A DNA stretch of 64,000 nt. Source: Phascolomyces articulosus. Lineage: Eukaryota; Mucoromycota; Mucoromycetes; Mucorales; Lichtheimiaceae. The DNA is taken from the NCBI GenBank assembly GCA_025677815.1, contig JAIXMP010000011.1:186001-250000 (forward strand), in the 5' to 3' direction. The notes beneath the pieces were generated by a model. The model worked only from the letters and a program-made list of their open reading frames with translations, made no database searches and had not been told where the DNA came from. Below, in pieces: positions 36,270 through 48,900 of this stretch. Every line of letters starts with the position of its first letter. Position 1 is the first letter of the stretch. Both the position numbers and the translations under genes were made by a program.

Positions 36270-37521
36270 TTAGGAAGGAGTAGTGGTGCCAAACTCAAGG
36301 GTCGTAAGATTTGCAGGACGAAGTGTTTGGATGTCCCGTAAAGCGTGACGACTAAGGCCACGATGATCTTCGAGAGGATGGACAATTAATGATTGCAAGT
36401 TGGGACAGCTTTTTAAGAAAAATGTGACAACAAAAGCCATATACATAGGTACACGACTTCGCATACAATATTGTTGAGTATGAAAGCTGGTAATATGAAT
36501 ATCCAATAATGATGTCACTAAGTCTGTCAATGTTGGACTTTCAACAACTTCAAATGGACCTGTAAATAAAATTCTTGAAACAGAACAGTCCTTGAGTGCA
36601 TTGAATAGAAAACTGACAGTATGGGTTAGTATCGTAGACGAGATTGTTACTTCTTTAAGTGTATCACGGTTTGCTCGGATGATATGTGCCATAGATTGAA
36701 GATTTCCTCCCATATCTAATTAACATTATTATTACGTAAACATAACGTAAGTATACGTTCGTACCACTTCTTTTATCATTATCACTCCATTTTTTATTAT
36801 ATGATGTAGACTTTTTTAATAACTTACCAATAGAATAAAGACCGCAGTTCCCCATGTTTAACACCATGGTAAGCCGATTCCTCTCTTCTTGATTAATGGT
36901 CAACATGAATCGGTCATTTTCACCTCGCAAACTCGCCTCGAATAATACCATTTCTTCGTGAGTTAAACTTGTCAATGGATGCTCTCGAAATTCAGGTAAG
37001 CGTTCAGGCCACACGCTACTCATCAATACTGCACGCCAATATCGACTCACATGTGTACAAGTGAAAAAGGTGCGAAAGCCAATGTAGCTGAATACTTCAT
37101 ATATAAGTTCGCGTGGTAAAGATGAAGTTTTTGACGCAACAAAGTCGATTTTGAACCCTCCTTCTGCAATAAGTCGTTCTAAAGCATTTTTTCGTAAAAA
37201 GACAAATTTGGGTTCCATTCCTGTTGTAATATTGTTGTTCCGTGTGCGAGAGCTAATACTACTATTACTACTGCTAGTGGCTCTGCTTCTTCGACTTGTT
37301 GCTTTTTCTTCTTTCTTTCCGCTGTCACAAAGAGCAATGACATCCTGATATCTTCCCAGACCAAAGTAGGCTGATGCTTTTCGAAAGTATCCATCTGAGT
37401 ATTCATTATCCAACTGAATCATACTATTAGCATATCGTAAAGATTGATTGTAATTTTGGCCATTTTCATACTCCATTGCTTTTTTGTTAAGCTCCACAAG
37501 TTTTAGTCGCTTTGTTGCCAT
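36270..37521 (-). CDS. F-box protein with TPR-like N-terminus
   Basis: Two exons, 37521-36828 and 36715-36270, give 379 aa. The N-terminus (about 5-70) forms TPR-like helix pairs: LNKKAMEYENGQNYNQSLRY, then SDGYFRKASAYFGLGRYQD. A Ser/Arg-rich linker leads to an F-box-like segment at about 137-185 (LPRELIYEVFSYIGFRTFFT, then CTHVSRYWRAVLMSSVWPE), then a helical/LRR-like tail ending near CPNLQSLIVHPLEDHRGLS. This organisation recurs in Mucorales F-box proteins. It shares the MGNCGLYSI block and intron position with the F-box-like gene at 27.5 kb and the LQSL.VHP motif near the end, so the two are paralogues. Expected role: substrate adaptor for an SCF ubiquitin ligase. Confidence 0.74.
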
Positions 37522-39100
37522 TTCCCTCTTTTTTTTTTTTTGTTTTTTGTTGTGTTTTATATAGTAGATGTATTTATAACAAGAAAGAAAAAAATAATAA
37601 GGAAGAGGAGGAGGAAAAGGAAAGAAAAAGAAACTTAATAATTTACATTCACTCAGCAGCTCATATCAAATATTGTCAAATGACACCAATAAACTCAAAA
37701 ATAAATTATGTCACCATTGTCCTATATATTACTTGCGACCACTCATCCAAGATATTTCATAATAACATATTTAAACAACAAGAAGGGGTTTATGGATAGA
37801 TAAAATGACATTTTTAATTAAACAATACAAGGTCACTGACTTACAAAATTGATCTTGACTTTTGTCGATAATCATAGAGAAAAAAGGTCTGGTTGTGAGC
37901 TGTTAATGGTGAGAAAGAGAGAGAGAGAGAGAATGTGTGTGTATGTGAAGGAAGCTCAGAGGAAAGGATATGTGTAAATTTATCTGCATGAAACATAAAA
38001 ATGTAGACTTTGAAAAAAATAGTTCTTTCAATCGTATTTTGTTGTTTCTTTGTTTTGGTGAGAAAAATGGCCCCATTCTTATTTACAAAAAAAAAAAAAA
38101 TTATACTATAAGTTATGATTATATAAGAATACTCATATTTTTGATCGTGTTTCGGGTTAGCTCAACAAGATCATTTTGAATTATCCCAAAGTCGTCATCA
38201 TCAGAAGTTACTATATATATGCGATAATATGTTACCCTCAAAAGTATATATTGTCCATCGAGCTTTAAGATAAACAAGGATGATGGCTATCTATATTGGA
38301 GTATTTCAACTGGCCACAACGACTTCATTATAGCATGTTTCCTTTGACAATATGTGAAATCACCCTACAGTTTTAAGGGAGGGGTGCATAGCTTTCCAAT
38401 ACAGTGAAATCTAGTCTATACAACACATGGGATCTTAAAATACCAGCTTGGGAACTGTAAACTCGCACTACTCAATGGGAGTGACTAGACAACAATGTAT
38501 TTGGATAAAAGATTCAGAACATTGTTAGGGCAATCAAGCGGTTGCATTTATCGGGAGTATGAAAATCGATGCTGGCTCCTATCATTTCTACCAGTGCCAA
38601 ATGCAGGAGATATAGATTTTAGTATCGTTGTTTCCATGCAAATTTGTCTTTGGTATATACTGAAGATGTTCAAGAACTTGGATTAGGTGAGTTTTACGTA
38701 CTTTTCTTGAACGAGACTGCCAGCCTCTGTAACTTAGTATTAAAACATATAATTTCGACCGATGGAGTTCGTTAATAAAAGATTACAAGTCCATTAAAAG
38801 TGCTACTGCATGAAGATGTATTTATGGTCAAACTCAATGTACATATCCCTTCTCAATAGTTTTATCAAAGATCTCATATAAACCCTGTCATATACAAGGT
38901 TTTCAGTTGTTTTTATTTATTTAAATGGTAAAAAAGAGTACTACTTCTACTCATGTTTGCTATTATAGACACATACAAACAATGTTGACCATCACCGTCA
39001 CTAACAGTATGTTTTACCATTTTTATTTTTCCACGAGTAGAAACTCAGATAATATTACAATAGAAAATGATCCGTTTGATCCTGATGTTGGATGGGTATA
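37522..39100. other. Intergenic region between F-box/TPR gene and Dicer, first part
   Basis: AT-rich with a GA repeat near 37916-37932. Short frames at 38495-38686 and 38925-39137 have mixed composition and may be decayed coding relics, but neither matches a family I recognise. Confidence 0.45.
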
Positions 39101-39118
39101 TACTTATAATGATAAATT

Positions 39119-39371
39119 CGCTACGGGAAAGTGTTAAATATTGTTCATTCTGGTAATTTCGAACGGATGTTTTACTACGCATAATGAACAACAAAAATAA
39201 ATATAAGGCTATAAAATTATAAAACGCATTATAAGGTATAAAAAGGAGAAACGATAGTTCCTCTTCACAGTTTCTCCACCCTCATTCTTTCGCTTTGTCT
39301 ACGCCAGCCCTTGTCCTTCCATGGTTTACCCTCTGTCCTTCCATGTCGCCCTACTCATTCTGTATGTAACA
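39119..39371 (+). repeat. Possible solo-LTR-like repeat
   Basis: CTACGGGAAAG, a purine-rich run, precedes TGTTAAATATTGTTCATTCT at 39132; about 240 bp later the sequence reads TGTATGTAACA, so the interval is bounded by TGTTA...TAACA. Inside are a TATA-like GGTATAAAAAGGAG (about 39235) and a pyrimidine-rich stretch, as expected of an LTR promoter. The first roughly 45 bp recur twice near 39806-39929. No target-site duplication is evident, so the outer boundaries are uncertain. Confidence 0.35.
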
Positions 39372-39805
39372 ACATTACTATATTCTCTCTCTGATTATAA
39401 GAAAATAAGTATCATTTGAATAAAATAAAGAAGAAACATTGTGTATATTATAAAAGATAATATAAATATATTAACAATATTAACATAGTTTATATTGTTA
39501 TTTATAATATATAGATAGATAAACACCATGTTGACAAATGGTGTTGGTCTTTAGGTCCGAGCTCGGATTGATGTAAGTGTACCTAACCCAAAATCCGCCC
39601 AAACTAACTTTTAAAACGTTTCCCGATTAATATAGTCACCATCGCCGATCCTTGAATATTCCATTATAAAAATTTACCAAGCATTTTCCCTTTCATCCAC
39701 TTCCATTCTTCCTCTGTTACAGCGATTCTTTGTATCAGTTTGCGAGTGTTTATATTATTATTTCCTTGGCTTATATCAGATTTTATTTTGTCCGTCTTTA
39801 CCCTT

Positions 39806-39929
39806 CACTATGGGAAAGAAACTTGTTAAATATTGTTCATCCTGGTAATTTCAATAAAATTGATCCAAACAGATATTTTATTGAAATTACCAGAACGAAC
39901 AAGATTTAACCAGTTTCATTCCCGTAGTG
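39806..39929. repeat. 55-bp inverted repeat with 14-bp loop upstream of Dicer
   Basis: The left arm 39806-39860 begins CACTATGGGAAAGAAACTTG; the right arm 39875-39929 is its reverse complement with 6 mismatches (49 of 55 identical). The spacer is TGATCCAAACAGAT. Both arms also match the sequence at 39119-39165, so this is a dispersed repeat that has become a head-to-head pair. If transcribed it would fold into a long near-perfect hairpin. It ends 183 bp before the Dicer ATG. Confidence 0.85.
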
Positions 39930-40038
39930 AGCTTATATCTATAATCAGCAAGAAACACGGGGAGGCGATTTCTAAATTTAAACTTTATTTGAATAAAATT
40001 TTGGCCATCAACCCCTTTCATATTTTATTGAAGTTACG

Positions 40039-40060
40039 AAAAAAAAAAAAAAAAAAAAAA
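40039..40060 (+). repeat. Poly(A) tract of 22 bases
   Basis: An uninterrupted run of 22 A lies about 50 bp before the Dicer start codon. It could be a nucleosome-disfavouring promoter tract or the A-tail of an old retroposed fragment. Confidence 0.9.
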
Positions 40061-40112
40061 CTGAAGACCCGCAGGTTGTACGGGAGGCAATATACGCGCC
40101 GTATACTATATA

Positions 40113-43100
40113 ATGACAAATTCGACAGACAATTCCAACATGAACGACGAAAGCAATGGTCAAGACAACGGCCCGAGCGTGGTTCCTCAATATGAAGACG
40201 ACGACAACATTATTCCATTTATTCCAGAAGAAATTGAAAATACCATGAATGATGGTGATCAAGAATTACTTGCACGATACATTGACCCAGAATTCCTTGA
40301 TGCATTACCTGATAAAACTAGCAAAGATGCTGACCAGGCACTTGAACAAGATCGTTACAATTTAGAAGATCCGGCAGAACAACCCGAGCTTTTGGATGAT
40401 TTTAATGAACAGCCCATGGAAACACAAATGTTAGCACCGCGTGATTATCAATATGAATTATTTCAAAAAGCAGTTGAAGAAAACGTATTAGCCGTATTGG
40501 ATACTGGTAGTGGCAAAACATTGATTGCTGTTATGCTGATAAAGTATATGGCTGCAAAAGAACGAGAAGAACGATTAAAAAGAAGAAATGTAAATTATTA
40601 TTTTTAACTGCATTGATATGACACTTGGTGTTGTCAAAATAATATTAACTTGCGGCATTATTTTTCATGATTAGACTAAACTCACATTTTTCCTTGTGGA
40701 TCGTGTCCCTTTGGTACCTCAACAATATAATGTCATCAAATCCAATTGTGATGCCAACGTCGAAAGAATGTATGGTGAAATGGGAATTGATAATTGGAGT
40801 GAAAGGAGATGGAAACAAATCTTTGAAGAGAATGATGTCTGTGTTATGACCGCACAGATTTTCCTTGACACCCTTCGGCACGGTTTTATTCATATGTCAC
40901 AGGTACGATGGCTAGTATGCTTTTTTCACTTGCATTTTACACACAGAGACCTATTCATTTTAACAAATTGTATGATCTATCTTTGTGAATAGGTCAATTT
41001 GATCATTTTTGATGAATGCCATCATTGTACTAAAAGACATCCATACAATCTTATTATGCAAGAACATTACCAACGATGTGATCGAGAAGATCGACCCAAA
41101 ATCTTTGGTATGACGGCATCTCCTATCCATAAAACATCCATTGGCGTAGAACAAGCTATTTTGTATGTTATATTTTTTATATCAATATATGCGAAATTTC
41201 TTGATTCTGTGATACATCATTTTCAGGACATTTTAAAAAATTGAAACTCATGATGCATAAAAAAAATTCAGCACATTAGAACGCAATCTCGATAGTCGTG
41301 TCTATACAACAATATCTGGCTCCATTACAGAAGCTGTTCGGCGTGCCGTGGAAGTTACCCTTAGTTATCACAGCCATGAAGGCTACGAACAAACAAAGCT
41401 CTCAAAACAAATTAAGAATTTGATTGGCCACGTGGATCGATTTAAAAGATTATTTTTAGCCACTGATAATGTTCTTGATCAATTGGGTCCTTGGTGCTGC
41501 GATCGACTATGGAAGCATCTATTAAATGAGCAAGTCAACCGTATTCATGATGATACCCAAGATTTACCTTTGGACCAACTGAATGAAGAAGATCGATTGA
41601 TTGTTCAAGCTTATCGATTGGCACAAAATGCAGCACCAGATGATCCAGATACGAAGGACCTATCGATTGTTTCGAGCAAAGCTAGCAAACTAATGCTGGT
41701 TTTACGTACCTATCTAAAAAAAAAAGATTTCTGTGGTATTATCTTTGTGGAACGACGACATACAGCTGTGGCCATTGATCTGCTTATCAAGGCATGTCGT
41801 GCTTTTGATAATTTCTTCAAAAGCGATATCTTGATTGGTCATGGTAGTGATGATGATGGTGATATTCAAATGCGGTTCAATAAACAAAATAAAATTATTC
41901 ATCGTTTCCGGGATGGTGGACTGAACCTTCTGGTTTCTACCAATGTCGCTGAAGAAGGTTTGGATATCCAACCTTGTAACGTTGTCATCAGGTAAGATAC
42001 CATAAATCAATATAAGTAGTTGTGAATTTTTTTTCAATTCTCATTTTTTTCCGACTTATTTTCCTTCTTTCCTTTATTAGATTTGATTTTTTTACCACCT
42101 TGATCGGTTATATCCAATCCCGTGGAAGAGCAAGAAAGGAGGATTCAAGATACGTCATGTTGTTAGAAGAATCGGCATCTGGAAATTTTGTTAAACTCAA
42201 TGAATTCCGAAAACTGGAGAAGGAAATGAAGGATTTCTGTGCTAATCATCCTGAACGAAGTGTATATAACGCATATAACGATATTACTGATTCATTAGAC
42301 GATGATGACGATGACGAGGAAGATTTCATTGGACGCTTTTACATGCCTCCCAATACTACCGCTACCATTACACTTCATTACGCAGTATCCCTAATCCATT
42401 TATACGTGAACTCATTACCATCCGATGCATTCTGTGTTCTTCAACCTGTATTCGACATTTACCCTGCCGGTGAAGGATTTACATGTACACTACGACTCCC
42501 CAGCAACGCAGCAATTCGTGAAGTGACATCTGAAGTAGCCAGAACAAAAAATAAAGCCAAACGGTTAGCAGCTTTTGATGCAGCTGTTCAGCTTCATAAA
42601 TTGGGAGCACTAGATGATCATTTACGGCCGAAAAATATGAAACGTCAAATTCTTGGTGAGATGGCACCATTATTGGATGAGAATGGCCAAATTGTAGGCA
42701 GTAAACGACGACGCCATGTATACGAAAAGAGAACACCTAGATTCTGGGAACGCGTTCATGAAGATGAAGAAGAAAGAATCGAAGAGCAAATGAGAGCTGA
42801 AGATGATAGAGATTTAATGTTTGCACATGTAAGTTATTTTATTGACTATTATCTATATATAGCTCGTTGTTATAAAAAACAGTTTTTATAATGATTCACA
42901 TATTTTATGTCTATTTTAATAGACCAGTACTTGGCGCGATGATAATCAAACCGACATGTTCCAGCCACGATCCCAATTATCTCATGTAGCGCAACGAATG
43001 AAAATTTTAAATAACCAGGAAGATGTTCAACCAGCACCAACAAAACATACTTTACCATACCAGATAAATAATATAACCAATGGATCTACCAATGAAACAC

Positions 43101-45839
43101 ATAACGGAACTGCCGTTGTTCCAAATGGAGAATCAAGTAGTTCACAATTAAATGGAACGCAAAATCTACTTGATAATCCAATTACTGCCCCTAATGGAAC
43201 AACGAGTTTATTAGACCAGCCAGCTCTTGTACCCAGCGGATTCACATCATCATTACCAGCAACTACAACATTAGCACCCACAGCAGAAACAAAAGAAGGA
43301 GAAGTCTCTACAACAGAAAAAACTCCAGATACCACTGATATGATTGTAGAAGAAGTGGAAGACCTTGGTGATGGTCCATTTGACTTACATATGACTACGC
43401 TTCTTGTTGAAGTCAAGGACAATACCTTCCCCGTTAGACACATGGCACTAATCAGTTGGAAAGAATTACCAAAGATTCCAGACTTCGAACTTTATAAGAA
43501 GGGAGTTTCGTTCAGGATTGGATTCCGTCCATCGCCCGCCACCTTCCAAATCGATAGACCCACCCTGGACAAATTAGCCGAGTTTACTTTGTCTATTTGT
43601 TCTGCCATCACCAACAAGGAGTTTGAATGTCCATTGGTCGATTTCCCTTACTTCTTTGCACCTTTAAAAACATTTAACACCCTCGATTTCACGTATCCAA
43701 CGGCAAGCGATGTGCCCATGGAAACCATTGACTGGGATGAAATTGCTCGAACCATGACCAAAGAACAACCCAACGTGGATCTAGACAACCTAGAAACCAA
43801 TGTTGCTGACAAGATTCTCATTGATTATGCTGATAATTCAAGACGTTATTTGATTCGAGAAATCTGTCAAGACTTACACCCCAATTCTCCTGTTCCTACC
43901 GACTTGAAAATCCGAGAAACAGAATATGAAAATTTCGCTGCCTATTATTTAGATAATTTCAAGATTGAGGTCACACATATGGATCAACCCATGGTTCGTG
44001 TACAACGTATTCAAAAAGTCATGAATTTTTTGATGCCTATCGCTGCAGCTGTACCTCAAGAAAAAAAGAGAACCGCCACCTATGTTGTACCTGAATTCTG
44101 TAAAGTCTTTTGGGCAAGTGCAAGTGTATACCAATCGGCAATGTGCTTACCCTCTATCATGACACGTCTCGATTCTTATTTGTTGGTCAAAGAAGCTGGT
44201 CTTCGATATGATTTACCAATTACAGATGATTTGATGTTAGAAGCTTATACCACACCTTCTGCTAGTATGGCAATGAACTATGAACGTTTAGAAACGTTAG
44301 GTGGTAAGTCCTTTTCTTATTAATTGATTATAAGAGAGAGAGAGAGAGAGAACCACATGACTCCGTACAAATGTATAAGAATGTGATAAAATGTTAATCA
44401 GCTTTTTACTATTTTTATATTTTCCATATGCATGACCATTATTAGATTCTTTACTTAAGTTTATTGCCACCATTCGATTGTATATTAATTTCCCCTTCTC
44501 TGATGAAGGTGAACTCCATTGTTTACGTATCCGTGTCATTTGTAATCGAGCATTGTACCGGGCTGCCAAACGTCTTAAAATTTATCGCTATGTTACTAGT
44601 CACGCATTTAACCGTCGTTACTGGCGACCTCACCATTTCACTGCTCCTACTGATAATCCAGAAACACTTGAAGAATTACGTCAACATATGCTTTCTGACA
44701 AGACATTAGCCGATATTGTAGAAGCTTCATTGGGCGCCTCTTATTTGAGTTCAGGTCTTGAAGGTGGATTACATACTGCCATTCAAATGCAAATTCCATT
44801 CGATGAAATCAAACAATGGTCTGACCTTCAACCAGCCTATATCCAATCCCGTACCAAAGTGCCTGCACGTGCTGAAGTTAAAGCATTACGATTGGTGAGC
44901 GTCCCAAAAGTACAAGAGATCTGTAGTTACGAATTCAAGACACGACTCTTGATTGTGGAAGCCCTAACACATGCCAGTTTACCCAATTCTACTGCACCTT
45001 GTTATCAGCGTTTGGAATTCTTGGGAGATGCTATTTTGGATTTCTTGGTGATTCGTTATCTTTTCAATACCTACCCCGATGCCGATCCAGGTTTAATTAC
45101 TGACCTCAAAGATTCATGTGTGAACAATCATGTTCTTGGTATTATTTGTGTTCGAAACCAATTGCATACACAAATCATTCATTATTCAGGTCGTTTGGTC
45201 AAGGCTATTGATGAGTTTAATAATGAACTGAGAGGAATGGAGGAGAGAGGTGAAGCTGTTGGTGAATACTGGACTGAATTGAGCATCCCCAAGGTCTTGT
45301 CTGATGTGGTAGAAAGTATGTTGGGTGCTGTCTTTGTAGATGCTGGATTTGATTTGGCTCCCGTTGAACGTCTGTTTGAAAAATGGATGATTCCTCTTTA
45401 TGAAAACCACGTTAGACCAGATACACTTAGGATTCATCCACTTCGTAAATTTACAACTGACCTTCAACGTATGGGTTGTGAAAGTTTCATGTTAAGGTAA
45501 GAATGATATTTTCCAATTGAGTCATGAGGTTTCTTCACAAAGAAATACATTGACCAATTTTTCTTTACTTTTACTAAAACCTGTTGTTATTTTTTTTTTA
45601 GAAATCATACAACCTTATCAACTGCTGCAGATAGTCAAAAATGTGTCATTTTCTTGCATGATAAACCACTCGCAACAGGTGCGGCTGATAATGTCAAGGC
45701 TGCTCGACGAAATGCAGCTACCAAGGCATCATTACGTTTGGAAGAAGACCCTACTTTATTATCCAAAATTTGTAACTGTACTATTACAACACGTCGCAAT
45801 AAGAAACTTGAAGGAGATGATGAGGATGATGTAGAATAA
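40113..45839 (+). CDS. Dicer-like ribonuclease III
   Basis: Eight exons: 40113-40589, 40675-40902, 40993-41162, 41272-41991, 42081-42828, 42923-44303, 44446-45496 and 45602-45839, giving 1670 aa. An acidic N-tail precedes a RIG-I-type helicase: LDTGSGKT (motif I, near 130), DECHH (242-246), [19 protein letters not shown] and YIQSRGRAR (542-550). Then the dimerisation domain (about 610-700), a low-complexity Asn/Thr insert, a PAZ-like region (about 870-1130), RNase IIIa (ERLETLGDSLLKF across intron 6; [11 protein letters not shown]), RNase IIIb ([13 protein letters not shown] near 1430; [15 protein letters not shown] near 1530) and a C-terminal dsRNA-binding region. Both RNase III domains keep their acidic residues, so it should cut dsRNA into small RNAs. 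Whether it corresponds to Mucor dcl1 or dcl2 needs a tree. Confidence 0.96.
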
Positions 45840-45943
45840 CTGAAGGAAAAGAAGATCAAGAAAAAAATGGAGGAGTAAAAATAATAGTGATTGCAATAAA
45901 GAAATATGTATTTTTTTCCCTTGCTTTAATGATATGACTACGA

Positions 45944-48900
45944 CTATTGTTGTTGTTGTTGCTGTTGCTGTGTTGATTGTTTTCTTACTAATCTTTCATT
46001 CAGTACTTGAAGATATTGAGATATACGTTCTTCAGCTGTATTATCCTTTAATAAAACCGCTAAACAGGCCGCCCAGAATATATAACTCTCTTTTTTACGT
46101 CGAACAAGGAGATTGATTGCGTTTGTACTTGATCCTGGTAGATTTGAATGCAAAAAACTAATTATATATAGAAATATGTTAAAAAGGCAAATAAAAAAAT
46201 AGTAACCAAGAAGTAAAAGGACGAGGAATAACGTACCACATAGCAGCCAATTCTTCTTGTGTTGCCTCTTTTTGTAACTTATCACCCCATTCAGCAAATA
46301 ATTGGGGAATGATAGGATCTACTGCTGGTAGCCGTAGTTTTGCAATAGCAATAGCTTCTCTATTTAAACAGCAAAGTATTATTAGATCGATCATCTTCAC
46401 TTTCTCTTAATTGTTTGCAAAAAGAGAGGCAAGAGAAAAGGTGAATAATTTTACCTATATAAATTGGCTTCTCGATATACTCTAATAGCTTCATATACCT
46501 TGGAACATGCTAAAAAGCACGTTGCAGCAAGAACTGGATTATTTGAATTGGCTAAAAATATTGCTTTCTTTTCCATTAAATTCAACCATGTTTCCTTGCC
46601 TGCCATAGGACTTAGCGCCAGCGCTACCCAATCGGCTACATTTGACTCAAAAGCTTGATGGTTACTTTGCATAATTTCCAACAACAGCCGCCCGTAATAA
46701 CTACTCTCAACATGTCCTGATGTTTTTCCAGAGCTGGAATTTTCAACTAAAAGTGTATAAATAACACAGATTGGGTAATAAATAGGTTACGAAGGAAAAC
46801 GTATGTTACTATGCTTCCATCTCTTATACAACCAAAATTAACACATTTTCTCTTTCCTTACCTTCCATTCCAATAAGTGCTTTCATGGCATTTTTATCTC
46901 CAAAGAAAAGACCAATGACCTTGCTATCTTCATCTTCGTTTTGTTCTTGCCGATCAAGAAATGAAACATATTCATATTCAGTTGGATTTATATCAGGAGA
47001 AATTCGACCCTTGACTGTTTGTATGGCATCATCCAAATCACCGCCATAGATTCGAACAGCTAATTGCATACAATGTCGTACTAATTGTGGTTGGCCCACA
47101 ATATTGGACGATCTTTTTAATCCGTTCATCAGTTCACTAATCTTTACTATTCCTCCTGTCCCTGATCCTCCGTCTCCTTTTTTCCGTTTTTTATTGGATT
47201 CAAGTGTTGGTGATGGATCAGGTCGTTTGAAAGAAGATACTTGTTGTGATTGTTTTGAATCAAGAGTTGGTTCAATGATTTGCATTTCCATGACCCTCCT
47301 TGGACCTTTTTCTATTATGAATTTTTATAGAATGAAATGAACTCCATTTAGTTACAACTCCGTGATAACATATACTCATATGGATAATTATTAATTGAGT
47401 AAGCATACTTTTCTGTGCCGCATTATATGGATAATCAGTATACTTCCAAACATAACAAAATTTGTCTTCTCCACCGGTAAATACCGTATCCAAGTTTTCA
47501 ATACCCCAACATACTGATAAAACAGCCGCACGATGTTGATCAAAAAATGCTAAAGGTGTGGTATTGTTTGCGTCGAATACCTGCCCACATAAAAACCACA
47601 TTAATTTGAAAAGAAAACAGTCATTGATTTTTCTTAAGGGAAAATAAGAAAGCTACTTACACATGCAAATTCATCTTTTGAAACGGAAGCTAATAAGGAT
47701 CGATCTTGATGATGACTCCATTCTAAACTAGTAATCATCTTTTTATGTATTGTAAATGTTTGCACAGAGGAGGTATCTGGTATTGGTACTTCTGGAACAT
47801 CATCCATTTGCTCAGCAATATTGTGGATGGTGATAGTACCCGATTTGTATCCAACAGCTAATAGGGCCGGTCCTGCAGGACCTTGATTATAAAAAAAATC
47901 CCACCCATTTATTAATAATAATTACTTTAATAGTAGGATGGGGACCAGGAATTATTCCTTACCATTCCAAGCAAGACTCGTTACGGCTACTTGTTGAGAA
48001 CTTGCTACATAGATAATTTGAAATGTATCAAGTCGATAGACTTCCACCACACCATCTGTATTCCCCAGTGCCAAAAATCGAGACTGTGGATCGACAGCAG
48101 AACAACACCTGGATGTTTTCACTTTGGCTTCCAAGGTGGTACACCATTTTGGATTGACTTGCTGTATATAATCATTCACTACGATAGCTCTTGTATTATG
48201 TTGCTTGGCGTCATAAGCATAAACAATACCTTCTGGATTACAAGTAATGATGGCTTCCCGTAAAAATGGTTTATCATCCAATTGAATATCAAACGCCCAG
48301 CTGATGAATACTTGGCCCTTCGATTGATAATACGTTTTGAATGTAAAACATTTGGATTTGGCAATATCGTATATACCCACACGACCATATTCGGTGCTAT
48401 AGGCTAGAATGTTTTCTCTTGTAGGATGCCATTGGACCTACCGATTAAATGAGAAAAAAAATACATATTAACAATTGAGTATAAACAAAATAGAGTTCCA
48501 AAAAGAAAGAGATTATATTTTTACGTTTAATATTTGACCTTGTAAACCTTTCCACAAGAGTTGACATTGATAAAAATTATGCTTTTCACCATTTAATCCA
48601 GAAGTATCCATGAAATCCCAAATCTTGATATTACTATCACCAAGTCCGATGGCTACTTGACCAGGATTCCATGTTGGAATATCCAAACTATAAAGAAATC
48701 CTGACTGGGTCAACATTCGACATACTGCGTCACGTTTTCTGATATCCCATAAAATGATCTTAAAAAAAAGAATAGAAAAAAGAAAATGAATATTAATGAA
48801 TCCAGTATTATATTTTTTTCTTTTTTTTGCATTACCTGTTTATCAATAGAATAAGTGACAGCAAATCGACCATTTTGTACCCAAGTAAAATTAAATGCAA

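Noticed and set aside
41991..42081. Continuous open frame reading through Dicer intron 4
   Set aside because: Splicing GGTAAG to TTTATTAG joins VVIR to [18 protein letters not shown], the expected helicase motif VI context.
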